A stretch of DNA of 64,000 nucleotides, taken from positions 8,369,186 through 8,433,185 of the forward strand of contig NC_081144.1 of NCBI RefSeq assembly GCF_958295425.1, read 5' to 3'. Every line of letters starts with the position of its first letter. The stretch's first letter is position 1. This document shows positions 1-10,574 of the stretch, one piece after another. A program made the position numbers and the translations under genes. This DNA is from Solea solea. Taxonomy: Eukaryota > Chordata > Actinopteri > Pleuronectiformes > Soleidae. The notes under the pieces were generated by a model, which saw only the letters and a program-made list of their open reading frames with translations, did not search any database and was not told where the DNA came from.

Positions 1-432
1 TCCTTTTTCTACTTCTTGCTACTTCTAGCGAGTGAATCACTCAAAGTGCCATTTCTGTATCTTCCCAGCAAAGCTCAGCGAGTGACTAAGCATGACTTGC
101 TCCCTATTTGGCATTTGGTGCATGTTGGGTGGATGATTCAGCATTAGTGCGGCCCAAAGCATGAAACTGTTTTATTTAAAATAGGGATCGTTTTGACTGA
201 CTATTAATCCACCGCCGTCTCTATCAGTGACTTATGGTAGATTATAACTGATATAGCACTTTTCTAACTCAAAGCTGCTTTACAACAACATCTCAAACAA
301 ATGGAACAGCACAATCCTGTCATCGATAGATTAAAACATTGGCAATGTTAAATTAGACCTCAATTAAGTAGAATGTTCTCACTGTTTTCAATAATTAATT
401 TCAAATTCAGTGGGTGGTCTTCACGCCACTAA

Positions 433-531
<99 letters not shown>

Positions 532-811
532 TATATATATATATGTAAGAGCGCAAAAGACAAACATGCAAAGATGTGAGGGGATTAAAATGATGTCAGG
601 GGCTTGGGACTATTAATGGCTCGAGTATCTCTAGTAACCTGAGTGGATTATTACAGACGGCAGCGATTTTGCAATAGAGACGACTCAGCATTGGCACTGT
701 CACCCTGCCAGCTGCACCGTACTTATGAGGATTAGTCCGATGCTTGGGGCTTACCTGTGGCTGTGATGCATACTCTCTTAACAATGTGAACTCTAATTAC
801 TGCCAACTCAC
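1..811 (-). other. magi3 intron after the PDZ2 exon (partial)
   Basis: Intron sequence downstream of the PDZ2 exon, beginning with the donor gtgagt at 811 and running out of the window. It holds a long (TA)n tract at about 435-545 and nothing else I can name. The next exon of the gene lies beyond position 1. Confidence 0.8.
435..545. repeat. (TA)n microsatellite
   Basis: This is over 100 bp of nearly pure TA, interrupted by a few TG steps near 478-490 and 530-545. Such tracts are unstable in length and can form cruciforms. Confidence 0.97.
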
Positions 812-1456
812 CTCCTCTAAGCACCAGCACATTGACCTCGCTGCCCACAGGCAGGTCCTTCAGGATGTCCACCACCTGGGAGTGGCTCAACGTCTGGACA
901 TTCTGCCTGTTGATCTCCTTGATGACATCGCCCTTCAGCAAGCCACGGCACCACTGCGCGTCCAGGATCATCTTCACCTTCTGGCCCAGGGGGCAATCCG
1001 CGATGGCAAAGCCGAACCCAGTGGGGCCTTTCACCAGTGGGACGCTCACCAGCTCTGGCTGTAACAGAGTAGGGTCGGGGCCTTCTTGATTGGGGACGTG
1101 AGGGAGGTGGTGGTGGTGGTGGTGTTGTTGGGGATGAGAATGGTGATGGTGACGGCCGCCATTGGTCATGGGTGCTACGGCAGCAGTCTGCCTGGAGAGA
1201 GTTCCTCCATCTGGGACTGTGTATTGAGGCTCCTGTGGAGTGGAGCTGGAGGGGGAAGGGGAAGGGGAAGCGTCCTTGGAGGTGCCAGGGCCTCCTAAGA
1301 CCTCTTCACTGTTGCCGGAGTCCTCAGGCAGGGGGTAGCCCCGACACAGGACCATGTCGACATACTGGTTGATAGGGATGGACTGGAACATCTGCACCAC
1401 GTCAGCGTGAGTCTTCCCCAGCACACACGTCCGATTGATGTCAACGATCACATCAC
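812..1456 (-). CDS. magi3: magi3 exon: end of PDZ1, His-rich linker, PDZ2
   Basis: This 645-nt exon starts with DVIVDINRTCVLGKTHADV and QMFQSIPINQYV, ending PDZ1 at VLCRGYPLP (about 1338-1456). The linker (about 1047-1337) has Ser/Pro repeats (PSPSPSSST) and a histidine-rich run at 1107-1151. PDZ2 (about 812-1046) has the ligand loop GFGF, KVKMILDAQW, KGDVIKEINRQNV, the class I alpha-B histidine in LSHSQVVDIL, and ends at VLRG. The acceptor AG is at 1458-1457 and the donor gtgagt begins at 811. The two PDZ halves match MAGI3 better than MAGI1 or MAGI2. Linker length and content differ from mammals, as expected for the most variable part of the protein. Confidence 0.96.
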
Positions 1457-3320
1457 CTGAAACAATCATGAGTTTTTCTGTGAAACAGCCAAAGCACAAT
1501 GAGAACTCTGGGAGGAGTGACGACATAGACATTATACAATCATACAACTGATGGTATTATCACAGTGAGTATTAACCGTTTGTACAACTCTCAAATGTAC
1601 AGATGTACATGTGATGGAGAGAGGCAGTAAAAGAGAACAAGATCTCCTTGAGAGGGAAGAGACTCTTGTCACCCTTGGCCTGGCTGAGATATATGCCTGG
1701 ACGGTCAGCTGAATTGCTGACTTGCTACGTTGGCTCAGATTCAAAAGCCCACCTACACAATCAATACCATCTCCTAGCAAACACAGCAAATGTTACACTC
1801 GAGCTCCATGCCCCCGATGAAGTGCTTGCTCTAATGAATTGTCGAGTAACTAAGCGCCCACATGATAAGAGGTAAGGTAAGTAAAACACAGGGTCTCAGA
1901 ATGTTCTACACTTACTGACAGGAAGTCAAAACCAACGTTTCACTACCCTGCCCACGGTCTGCTATTATAACCCAATTTAATAAATTGCAGTTCCGTTTTT
2001 TTGGTTCAATCAATTAGCCTCCTTCTCAAGGGAAATGAAATATTGAAAATAATTACTCTCCCACTTGCATGTTCAGTCACAGCAGCATCTCTGACGTGGC
2101 TGTAAAAATGCTAAACGCAATCAATGGCACTGTTCTGTGAAACCCGGGGCAACAGTCATTCAAACCAATAAAAGCCTTTGTGCACGTGGTCACAGTATTT
2201 ACAGTGTGTGTACGATAAAAGGGGATTTACTGAGCTACTAACACGAGGGTGCTGTTTCTGCAGGAGACGGGGCAAATGTCTCAGATAAGCATTCCTGTCA
2301 CAGTCCAGCCATGAGACGTCACCCGGTCCCGTTAAACCTTTAATATATGAAATCTGCGTGTCAGCTATTAAAGTGAACATGTGCTTTATTGACAGATGTT
2401 TTTTTCTTTTAAGATCCGCTCCGCTGAGCGCTGCCTATAAACACTTTGCCTTTGCTTGATCAAGCAATGTGACATTCACGGCTGAACGTTTTTTTTATTT
2501 ATTTATTAACATATTTATGTGTGTACTCAGGATACATAGACCTGTATTATGCATGGTAAGCACTCTGATGTCAGAGTGTGCCTCTGTGCAAAAGCATACC
2601 CTACACGCACATGTGTGTGACACTGGATTATGTTTTGTTTCATTATTTATTAAAAAAACAGCAATGGTTTTTAATCCTATGATGCATTTTTACTTCTTTT
2701 TTTCATAAACCCACAGTTTTTTGGGGTTTTTTCAATGTTTTTTTTTGTTTAATACATTACTTACTGTTAGTGTTTGTGGCATCCATAGAGAGCTGCTTTG
2801 TATTACTGCAGGTGTGCACGAGCCCCTGGTTCTGTCTAAATGTTCCATGTATGCATGCTTGAGCTCACATTACAGTCTAACAGTCATGATTTCCCTCCAG
2901 GAATCAATAAATCAATCTGTCTGTCTGTCTGTCTGTCCACCCATCCATCTAGACAAAGTATTAATCCCTCCTTAACTGATCTTTATAGCAGTTCACCCTT
3001 TGTTGCTTTGCAGTGGTGCCATATAAAGCAAGATGGCCTCCAACTACTAAGTCTGCTCATGTCTGTGGTGGTCTCACCATGCTCCCTGCAACACTTTCCA
3101 TAACCAGATGCTACATGCTACAACCCATCGCTTAAAGAATACATGGACATACAAAACTGCCACTACTAGATTGGAAGGTAAGATCGAGTACTTTAGTATG
3201 AACAGAAACATAGCAACTTAAGGATGTAATGTAGTAAGTAAGGAGGAGCCTCAGCTGAAATGAAACCCAGATACCACGGTGCACTTTAAGGAACATAAAG
3301 GTCAGTAAGGGGAGGATTAC
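1457..3320 (-). other. magi3 intron between the two halves of PDZ1
   Basis: The intron is bounded by gtaatc at 3320 and AG at 1457. It contains a (TCTG)n and ATCC-type microsatellite around 2913-2952. I see no additional exon. Confidence 0.85.
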
Positions 3321-3518
3321 CTGAGGTGATCTTGTTGTCATGTGCAGCAGGTCCATCCGGGAGGACATTTTTGACTTGAAGGAACTCGTCAGGTCGGTCT
3401 CCTCCGATGATGGTGAACCCAAATCCCTGGGGGCTTTTTCTGAGCGACGTCTGCAGGATAGAGCCCTGCAGCTGAGATGGATCCCGTGTGAAGCCCCGCA
3501 CTCCCACACCAGGCTCCT
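3321..3518 (-). CDS. magi3: magi3 exon: first half of PDZ1
   Basis: This 198-nt exon encodes [12 protein letters not shown], then the start of PDZ1: [35 protein letters not shown] and DNKITS. GFGF is the carboxylate-binding loop. The acceptor is CAACAG (AG at 3520-3519) and the donor gtaatc starts at 3320; the donor is weaker than the others because it lacks G at position +5. Both ends are phase 1, and the exon splices to the next to give ITSGDVIVDIN, the usual MAGI join in mid-PDZ. Confidence 0.96.
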
Positions 3519-5957
3519 CTGTTGTAGAGATGAAGGAGAAGAAGGTGAGAGGCTTTTGACAAAAGGTAATGGAGAAATAAATGGAATAAATTGCTTGAAT
3601 AGCCACATTACTGCAATTACCATAAATTGAATACGTTTCCTAATGTCAATAAAATGTGAGACATAAAGGCAGTTTTATGAATGAATGAATGCAGCACCAC
3701 ACTTCTTAGGTTTATTTTATGTGGTACAGACATATTTTTGAAAAAGAACATGGGAAATGAAGGGAAACAGAAAATAAATTACCGTCCGTCTCCATCGTAA
3801 CAACATTTGCAGAGTGGCGTGTTTGACAGTGCATCGCTCATTGCCAGTAATTACACTAACGTTAATAAATTGCAATTTAAGAGCAGACTGTAGTTATTAC
3901 AAAATGTCAGTATTTTGTCCTAGTTTCAAATCTGTCTAGCGACAGATTTCTTTAATCTGAGTGATAAATCGGAACTAAAGTGCACCTGACATTTACAAAG
4001 TAACTTTCATTGCAAATTTCCTCTTTGGTGCCTGCAGGATGTGTAAATGGGGCAACTTCCTAAATGACAGAAAAGGAATTATAGTGTCTGTGTGTGTGTG
4101 TGTGTGTCAGAAACAGAGAGGAAGAGAGAGAGCGAGAGAGATGAGAAGAGCGATGAGATGGAAAAAGACAAATAGTTCGATTTGACAGAGAGGGAAATTC
4201 TACCTAAATCCTAACTCTCTCCTCCCTGTGGTGTAAGCCTATGAGACTGTGAGTTATGTGCAGTGTCCCATCATGCTTCATCTCCAACAGTTCCCACACA
4301 GATACATGGTGGGACATCAATCTCATTAGGGAGGGCAGAACTAGAGCTGCCACTGCCCCCCCCCCCCCCCCCTTTCCTTGCCTCTTACACCACTCTCTGT
4401 TTGTCATGGGAATGTGATTTGCATAACTGCATTGCAATTGGCAAATGAACGTGACCACTCTGAAGAAAGGGAGGAAAAATGAAGATGACACTAAGCATGA
4501 TTAAGTTGGCGTTCCTGTGTTGGAGCTGTGCCAGAGAGAGGTTTTCAAGATTGTAAATTCATCTTGTGCATGCTAATGCAAAAAAAACAACATGAGTTTC
4601 CTTATGATGACTAATGGTGTGAGCAGGTGTGCAACATGGATGCTGCTTGACATGATTAAGCCCCTTCAGACTGCCCGGCCATTCCATGTTCACACACCAC
4701 ATCAGGAAAGTGTCTGTTCCTTACATCATCGCCATGAAAGCAGCACTGACAGAAGAGCAGGGAGAGATAGAAGGGGAGGATGGGGAGAGCGCTACACACC
4801 TAAACAGTGTTAACATGGTCTTGATTAAGCTGCGCGCCACAAAGGGACAGTGTTTTTTTTCTTGGGGGGGTCGTGTGGTGATTATATGAAAATGCCAGAC
4901 AGGATCGTCAGCGTCGTAATTACGGATGAGCATAGTGCTGCGCTTTGCTTCTCTGCTCTCTGCGGCATTGTCTGTGAGGTCAGGCTGGCCGGTCTTGTCA
5001 TAACACTGTTTAGAAAGCTACCTCACGCACGTCCACGTACTTGCACAGGACCACCAGCCATTCATTCTCATTAACAAGGGTGGGAAGGTGCCGTAAGGGC
5101 TCAGGGGAGGCAGTTGGCACTGCAGGCGGTGGTTCACTCCAGCAATACCATCCACAGACTGCACGGAGCTGGGGTCTGCACGCAGCAGAGTGTGGCAGAC
5201 AGTTCTGTACATGGGTTGTGTGAAACACAGAGGCGAGTTTGAATACTAATGTGGTTAGCTGTTTGTATTTGAGCATAATTCTGACTCAGCGCGGGGCTTC
5301 TGTTTCTCAGACGCTTACAGAGACCGAGATGAGGGCGATTAACCATCGGCATTCACCACCGAGTGGTAAATGATCAACAGATAAAATGCAATTTGTGACA
5401 ATGAGTCACACGGTCATGTCTTCTTCCTCCTCCTTGTCTGTCATCTCAGCTTGAAGGAAAATGATATTGTCCTCCAGTGTTTGGACAAATCTAATACCTT
5501 GTTATATGTTTTTTTTCTTCAGTCAACAAAAAGCTACAAAGCCAGAACCTGTGTTTTGATAACACAAATCAAATGGTCAACACTGCCCTTCCCTGGAGCT
5601 AGGGAAGGCAGTGCGATTTCAGTCCAAACTGAAATAAACAGCAGCATGTGCTACTTTAAGCTGATGACCTCTTTCATTCCAGGATTCGTTTTAGAGCAAA
5701 TGATCTCACTTCCTCTCCATTTCTGATGACAAACAAGAGGAAAACCTGCCTGGCCCTCAACCTAAACAATTTTGTTTCATTCAAACGTTCTAAATTTGAC
5801 ACAAGTTGTGTTAAAACTGCAATACTTCACACTGTTCTCACATTTTACCTATTATCTGCATAGATGTAAAATAATGACAGGAATGATCTCATTCAATTTT
5901 AGACACTTCCTCATCAGCAGTTGGCTTCACATTACTTGGTTGTGCGTGTGCAGTTAC
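3519..5957 (-). other. magi3 intron between WW2 and PDZ1
   Basis: The intron contains a (TG)n tract at 4085-4107 followed by GA-rich sequence, and a C17 run at 4356-4372. A GC-richer stretch near 5040-5220 is open in several frames but has no recognisable domain and no clear pair of splice sites. Confidence 0.8.
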
Positions 5958-6064
5958 CTGTGGCTGGTGCTGGTGGCTGCGGTAGGGCAGTGGGTGTGTC
6001 CACGCTCAACTTCCTCTTTGCTTCCAGAACGGGATTCTCGAACTGGGTCTTCTGGTTGATGTGG
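5958..6064 (-). CDS. magi3: magi3 exon: second half of WW2 and linker
   Basis: This 107-nt exon encodes HINQKTQFENPVLEAKRK, the end of WW2, and then the linker LSVDTPTALPQPPAPAT. The position of the second WW tryptophan is a phenylalanine (TQFENP), as in other MAGI WW2 domains, so this is not damage. The acceptor is TTGCAG (AG at 6066-6065) and the donor gtaact starts at 5957. It joins the PDZ1 exon inside a Glu codon. Confidence 0.95.
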
Positions 6065-6257
6065 CTGCAAGTGAAATAGGTGAAATAATAACATTAGACG
6101 AGCAAGTGGTAGGAGTACGCGCTGTTACACAGGTCTTGGTTTTGCATAGCAAATATGTTCCTGCTTTTCTGGTTTCTCTTGGAAAACTGCTCATCCCACA
6201 TCCCTCTGTTTTTGTCCGTTGCTTTCTGTATTAATCTGTGGTCTCTTAGCCTGGTTT

Positions 6258-6259
<2 letters not shown>

Positions 6260-6313
<54 letters not shown>

Positions 6314-6319
6314 TATATA
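6260..6319. repeat. (TA)n microsatellite
   Basis: About 60 bp of AT dinucleotides with a single C interruption near the end. Confidence 0.97.
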
Positions 6320-6566
6320 GTGTATACTCAAACACAGACAGAATGAGAATATAAAAACACTACTGAAACCAGGCCTTGATAATAATAATCATAAAAAAAA
6401 ATGCATTGGTTTCAAAGAGAACTGGACAGAGAGCACTCAGAGCAACCTTATCCTTCTTCATTCTTGTCTTATCTCGAAAATAACTTAAACAGAAGTTAGA
6501 ATAATAACGTTGCAGGAGTTCAATTTGTGAGGAAAACGGTTCGGGCTGGACTGTAAAATAGCAGAT

Positions 6567-6568
<2 letters not shown>

Positions 6569-6619
<51 letters not shown>
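6569..6619. repeat. (TA)n microsatellite
   Basis: About 50 bp of pure TA, lying 250 bp from the previous TA tract. Confidence 0.97.
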
Positions 6620-6623
<4 letters not shown>

Positions 6624-7119
6624 CATACACACAGTGTTTACAATTGGTAGGAGAAGGGATGTGTTGTAAAGTAAATGATAAACACTGTAAAATTGTGTAC
6701 TTGAGGCAGCTGAATCTATACCTGTACATACAACACAGCGTATTAGTACAGTCATTTGTATTCATGATGGGATAAAAATCAGATCGATACACTGTAAAGC
6801 CAGGATCAAACCTATTGACTAAACTGTAAACACATGTATATGGAAATGAGCGCGTTGTCACATTAACTCAAAACTCAATTTAAAACGATTAACAGTTTTG
6901 CAAAAGTTGCACCCGTGTGCTCAAATGTTTTGTCCCCACAGAGACAAACGTCCCGCCACGGTCGTATGCTAATGAGGAGAAGGTAGCTCGTCTGAGCAAT
7001 GAGCTTTAACTGTTGTAAATCCTGGCTATGACAACACAGTGGGAAGACAGAATGCACTGATGCTGCACAGCGAATCAGCCACATGCAGAGAGTCTGATGG
7101 CGTATACTACATGAGTGCA

Positions 7120-7157
<38 letters not shown>

Positions 7158-7799
7158 GGAATAAAAGAGCCCTCTTGCTGTGTATGACTCATGCACGGAG
7201 AAAACCCTCCCCAGTCGGTGTGAGGAGATAAACATTGCCCTCACTTTTGTTTCCGCTCTTCACATTCACGCGCTGCTGGTCCCCGTTTCACTTTCTCACT
7301 CCTTAATTGCCACACCTCATGTCTTGGGCGGCAGTTGGGGAAATAATGAGACTCACATTGTCACATTTGGTTGTTCACTCACAACAAAATTTGCCAGACA
7401 AAGAGACAGAGACGGAGGAGAGGCAGCCTCTCAATGACCCTCTTGCATAAACAGGAAGGTTGATACCAGGCCCCCCCCACCCCTGCAGGCCCCTCCCCTT
7501 TGTCCACATTAATGAGACTAAAATGAAACATTGTATTCTTGTTTACACTCCCGATCAGAGTGGAATCTCACCCCCGTTTCCCTCTCAGGAACCCTAAACC
7601 TTCATTGTCTGCCGTCCTCACTGTCTGCCCTCTTTCAAATACACACAAAGCTGTAGCCTATAAGTGTTATCTGCACTGACATGATTGCTTTCCAGGACTG
7701 TGGGAAACTACCGTTTGCACGACAGCACAATATGCACCAATCGCATTTAAGACTTTAATACATTTGGTGCGAGTTGGTAAGGCTGTAAGTTATGAATGG

Positions 7800-8340
7800 A
7801 TAATGTGATTGATAGTCCGATTACTATCATGGGTACACTTAGTCGGACTCGAGTCGACTTGAGCTGGAGTAATGTTGCCAGAAATCATACGGCGATGGCG
7901 TCTTTCTTATTTGTATCGCGATGATTTCTCCTCCGCGTGTATTCTCGGACATGGCAAGTTCTCCGATTGTCCATCTTAGTCCGACTACGGCCTTTAGTCC
8001 GACTAAACTGTCGTAGGAATGGCAGCACTGAGCACCACCTTACTCCACCACCTTAGCAGAAAACATGTGTTTGAGTATCAAGAATATATGTAGTTACGTT
8101 TACTGACACACACCAGCACCAACTCATGCTCATGCATAGAAAAATATGGTTGTATACCCGTGAAATTGTTTACATTTTGAAAAATAATGTCCCTTTAAGA
8201 CATTTGCAGGAAAATGTCTGGACTTCAGGGCGTGTCTGAAAGCCGCTTTATTGAAATCCCATGACTGGACCGGTATAGTTGTGAGTTGTGAAAAATAAAA
8301 AAAGAAATAAATCCTACTGACTGTGCCTTTAAGTAAACAA
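7800..8340 (+). repeat. dispersed repeat family A, copy 1
   Basis: This copy contains AGTCCGACTA and its inverse TAGTCGGACT several times between 7806 and 8007, and then TGTCTGAAAGCCGCTTTAT at about 8233-8251. The same motifs occur in the same order and orientation at 19600-20160, so both look like diverged copies of one non-coding transposable element. The boundaries and the class are not certain. Confidence 0.45.
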
Positions 8341-8410
8341 CATCTACTATGCACACCACAGTTATTAAGCCCCCAGGGTTCGTCCAGTAAAAGGCAGAAG
8401 GTTTACTCAC

Positions 8411-8468
8411 TCTACATAGTAGGTTCCATACTGTGGGTCCTCAATCTTCTCCCAGCCATAGGGCAGCT
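8411..8468 (-). CDS. magi3: magi3 microexon: first half of WW2
   Basis: This 58-nt exon encodes [18 protein letters not shown], the first half of WW2 with its Trp in GWEKI. The acceptor is TCCCCAG (AG at 8470-8469) and the donor gtgagt starts at 8410. It begins by completing a Glu codon and ends two bases into the Asp of YYVDH. It is too short to be noticed by open-frame length alone. The assignment rests on the exact MAGI WW2 sequence and on phase agreement on both sides. Confidence 0.96.
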
Positions 8469-9131
8469 CTGGGGAGAGAACACACAGGGAAAACTCAGAC
8501 TCAGATCACTTCAGGTACCGCTGAGACACAACGTGAACAATCAGGCACTGATTTGACTGGCAGCTTCACAGCAGCCATACCTACAGCTACAGAACAGCAG
8601 GTCTGCTCTTATATTGACACAACATGTTTAGGGTTTAACACACAGCATAGAGGAGGTGGGGGGGTGGGGCTGAGATGCTACACAGACTTGCAGGATAATA
8701 ATGCACTTTCTCTCCAGCTTCCACCACTGTGCGACAAACACACGCAGTGCAGAGAATATCTTTACGCAAGAGGGGCAATAGAAAGCTGCCTTTTGAGACT
8801 CGCTGGCTCCCTGCATGTCTACCAGAAGCCATTAGGAGGATGAAGAGGCAGACTGGAGACCGAAAGGTTTGTGCCGCGTCACCAGCATGACCGTAACCAG
8901 GCCCACTCAGTTGCTCGGCTTCCATCTGTTAGCCAGGGCCCCCTGCCAGAGATGCAGGTATGCAGCTCATGCACACACCCACCGCTCAATGCAACAGGGA
9001 GCCGGGGATGATGAAGAGGGAGCTTCTGTGCGTGGGGTCGGGAGGAGAGTACATTATGCTTGAGACAGAGGTGTACGATTGCCCGTGCAAATGTCACAAT
9101 CACAGAGCTGGGCTGCAGATTTTTGGCTCAC

Positions 9132-9211
9132 CTCCTTCCTCGCATTTCTCAGGAGGCTTGGCTTTCTTGGCGAGGCGGGGGTCCAGCCAGGTGGTGGTCT
9201 TGCTGTTGTGA
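9132..9211 (-). CDS. magi3: magi3 exon: second half of WW1
   Basis: This 80-nt exon encodes [21 protein letters not shown], completing WW1 with its second signature Trp (TTTWLDP), followed by the linker KCEEG. The acceptor is CTCCAG (AG at 9213-9212) and the donor gtgagc starts at 9131. Both boundaries split codons (Asp at the 5' side, Glu at the 3' side) and join correctly to the neighbouring exons. The WW1 domain should bind proline-rich PPxY-type ligands; both tryptophans are intact. Confidence 0.96.
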
Positions 9212-9810
9212 CTGGAGCACACAAAAGAAGGTGGAGACAAGGCTTTAGGTGCAGTACATAAATTAGCCAAAAAAGTATTTAAGATGCCGTGACATTAAGT
9301 AATTAGTACTGGGGCCACTTTAGCCGGGAGCTATTCCAAGAAAAGCACCTACAACAGAAAAGCAGAGCTAAAAGCTTCTTGAAGACAGAAAAATAGGACT
9401 AACTTCTAATCTTACGGCTTATTGAATGACTTTTGTTGTTGTTGATGTTATTGTTCTTTGTGAATAGAAACAGAAGCGACATAGCTGGCTGGTGTTTTAT
9501 TTTTTCTGAGCAGTACAATTTCACCGGCACTTCTTAATGTCGCCGGCCATTGACCAGCCTGTTTGCAGCCGTCTCGCTTCATTAGCCCGATGATGCTGTC
9601 GCCTCTATCTAGACATAAAACCAACCTGAGAAACACACAGAGAGTCACGTGCAGCCGACAGGCTCAATCAGTATTGTGTGAACTCATAGGACAGCGGTTT
9701 GAAGCTAATGGAGATTTAGATTCATTAAAAGTTACACACTACATTATATTTTCACAAAGAGAGAGAGAGAGAGAGAGGGAGACAGAAACAGAAAGATTGT
9801 CGGACAGAGT

Positions 9811-9844
9811 GAAGAAGAAGAAGAAGAAGAAGAAGAAGAAGAAG
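9811..9844. repeat. (AAG)n microsatellite
   Basis: A GAA/AAG triplet run of about eleven units in a purine-rich stretch that also has a (GA)n tract at about 9758-9778. Confidence 0.95.
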
Positions 9845-10222
9845 GCAAATGAGGGACACAGAAAAGGGCGAGTGGATGTAGAGATCATCAGGCATGAACT
9901 GAGAGAGCAGGTTAGGAGTGGTGAACTCCATTTGGCCTGTTGTGGCATTTCAGCATCGACTGGTGAACAACCAACGAACCTGGCGTCAGACACAGGTGAT
10001 ATGAAAGCGAAGCTCCGATGACAGAGCCTACAGATAGTTTGCATGCACCTGGTATTTAAAGGAGCACAGTGGAATCCGAGGGGTGGGGAGGAGAGAGGAC
10101 TCACTGCCCGGCTTACAACGCCAGAAAAATACATGAACTGGAAAGACTACTGGAAGCCCGATTAGCGCAATGTAATGCTGAGAATAACAGGAAGGCAAAA
10201 ATCATGCAGAGTGGCCACTTAC

Positions 10223-10385
10223 TCTATGAAATACACCATGCCAGTCTCCGTGTAGGCCATCTCCCAGTTTTTAGGCAAGGGCTCCTGACTTTCATCCTGT
10301 GTGTTCCACACACGCAAATCCATGGCCCCAGCAGACTGGTTGTAGCTGGGCACCGTCTTCCTCCACTCCGCCTTGTCCTTGTGCT
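10223..10385 (-). CDS. magi3: magi3 exon: linker and first half of WW1
   Basis: This 163-nt exon encodes [17 protein letters not shown], then a short linker, then [20 protein letters not shown], the first two strands of WW1 with its first signature Trp. The acceptor CCCAG (AG at 10387-10386) follows a long pyrimidine-rich tract, and the donor gtaagt starts at 10222. It ends two bases into the Asp codon of the WW1 motif FIDHN. The reading frame stays open upstream through 10574, where a second good acceptor occurs; this possible longer form is listed separately. Confidence 0.95.
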
Positions 10386-10574
10386 CTGGGGCCCGACATG
10401 GAGAGAGGGACATGGGGATGGAGACAGAGAGAGGAATGGGTTGTGAGTAGGGGTACGGGAGATGGTAGAAGGAGAAAGAGACAGGAGGTGAGACTGTGGC
10501 TCCATTGGAGCCCCTCTGAGCTCCTTGCATCTCTCCCTGCTGCTGCTGCTGCCACTGCTTGAGCTGCTCTTCCT
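10386..10574 (-). CDS. magi3: possible alternative 5' extension of the WW1 exon
   Basis: Directly upstream of the WW1 exon the same frame is open for exactly 63 codons, back to a TGTGTACAG acceptor (AG at 10576-10575). Using it would splice in phase with the GuK/linker exon and give EEEQLKQW, five glutamines, [12 protein letters not shown], then a segment rich in Pro, Ser and Tyr. The length is a multiple of three. However, its 3' part (CATCCCCATGTCCCTCTCTCC and similar) also looks like the polypyrimidine tract of the shorter exon's acceptor, and I know of no mammalian MAGI3 counterpart. It could be an alternative exon segment or an intron that is open by chance. Confidence 0.35.

Larger units (their letters stand above)
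6065..8410 (-). other. magi3 intron inside WW2
   Basis: The intron contains two long (TA)n tracts (6260-6319 and 6569-6619) about 250 bp apart, a (TG)n/(GA)n tract near 7120-7155, and a dispersed repeat at about 7800-8340 that is described separately. No extra exon is evident. Confidence 0.8.

Noticed and set aside
410..616. Plus-strand open frame encoding IYIYIY repeats
   Set aside because: It is a translation of the (TA)n microsatellite.
3132..3623. Minus-strand open frame of 163 codons at the PDZ1 exon
   Set aside because: It is a shadow of the PDZ1 exon in another frame. The PDZ1 motifs [10 protein letters not shown] are in the frame used for 3321-3518.
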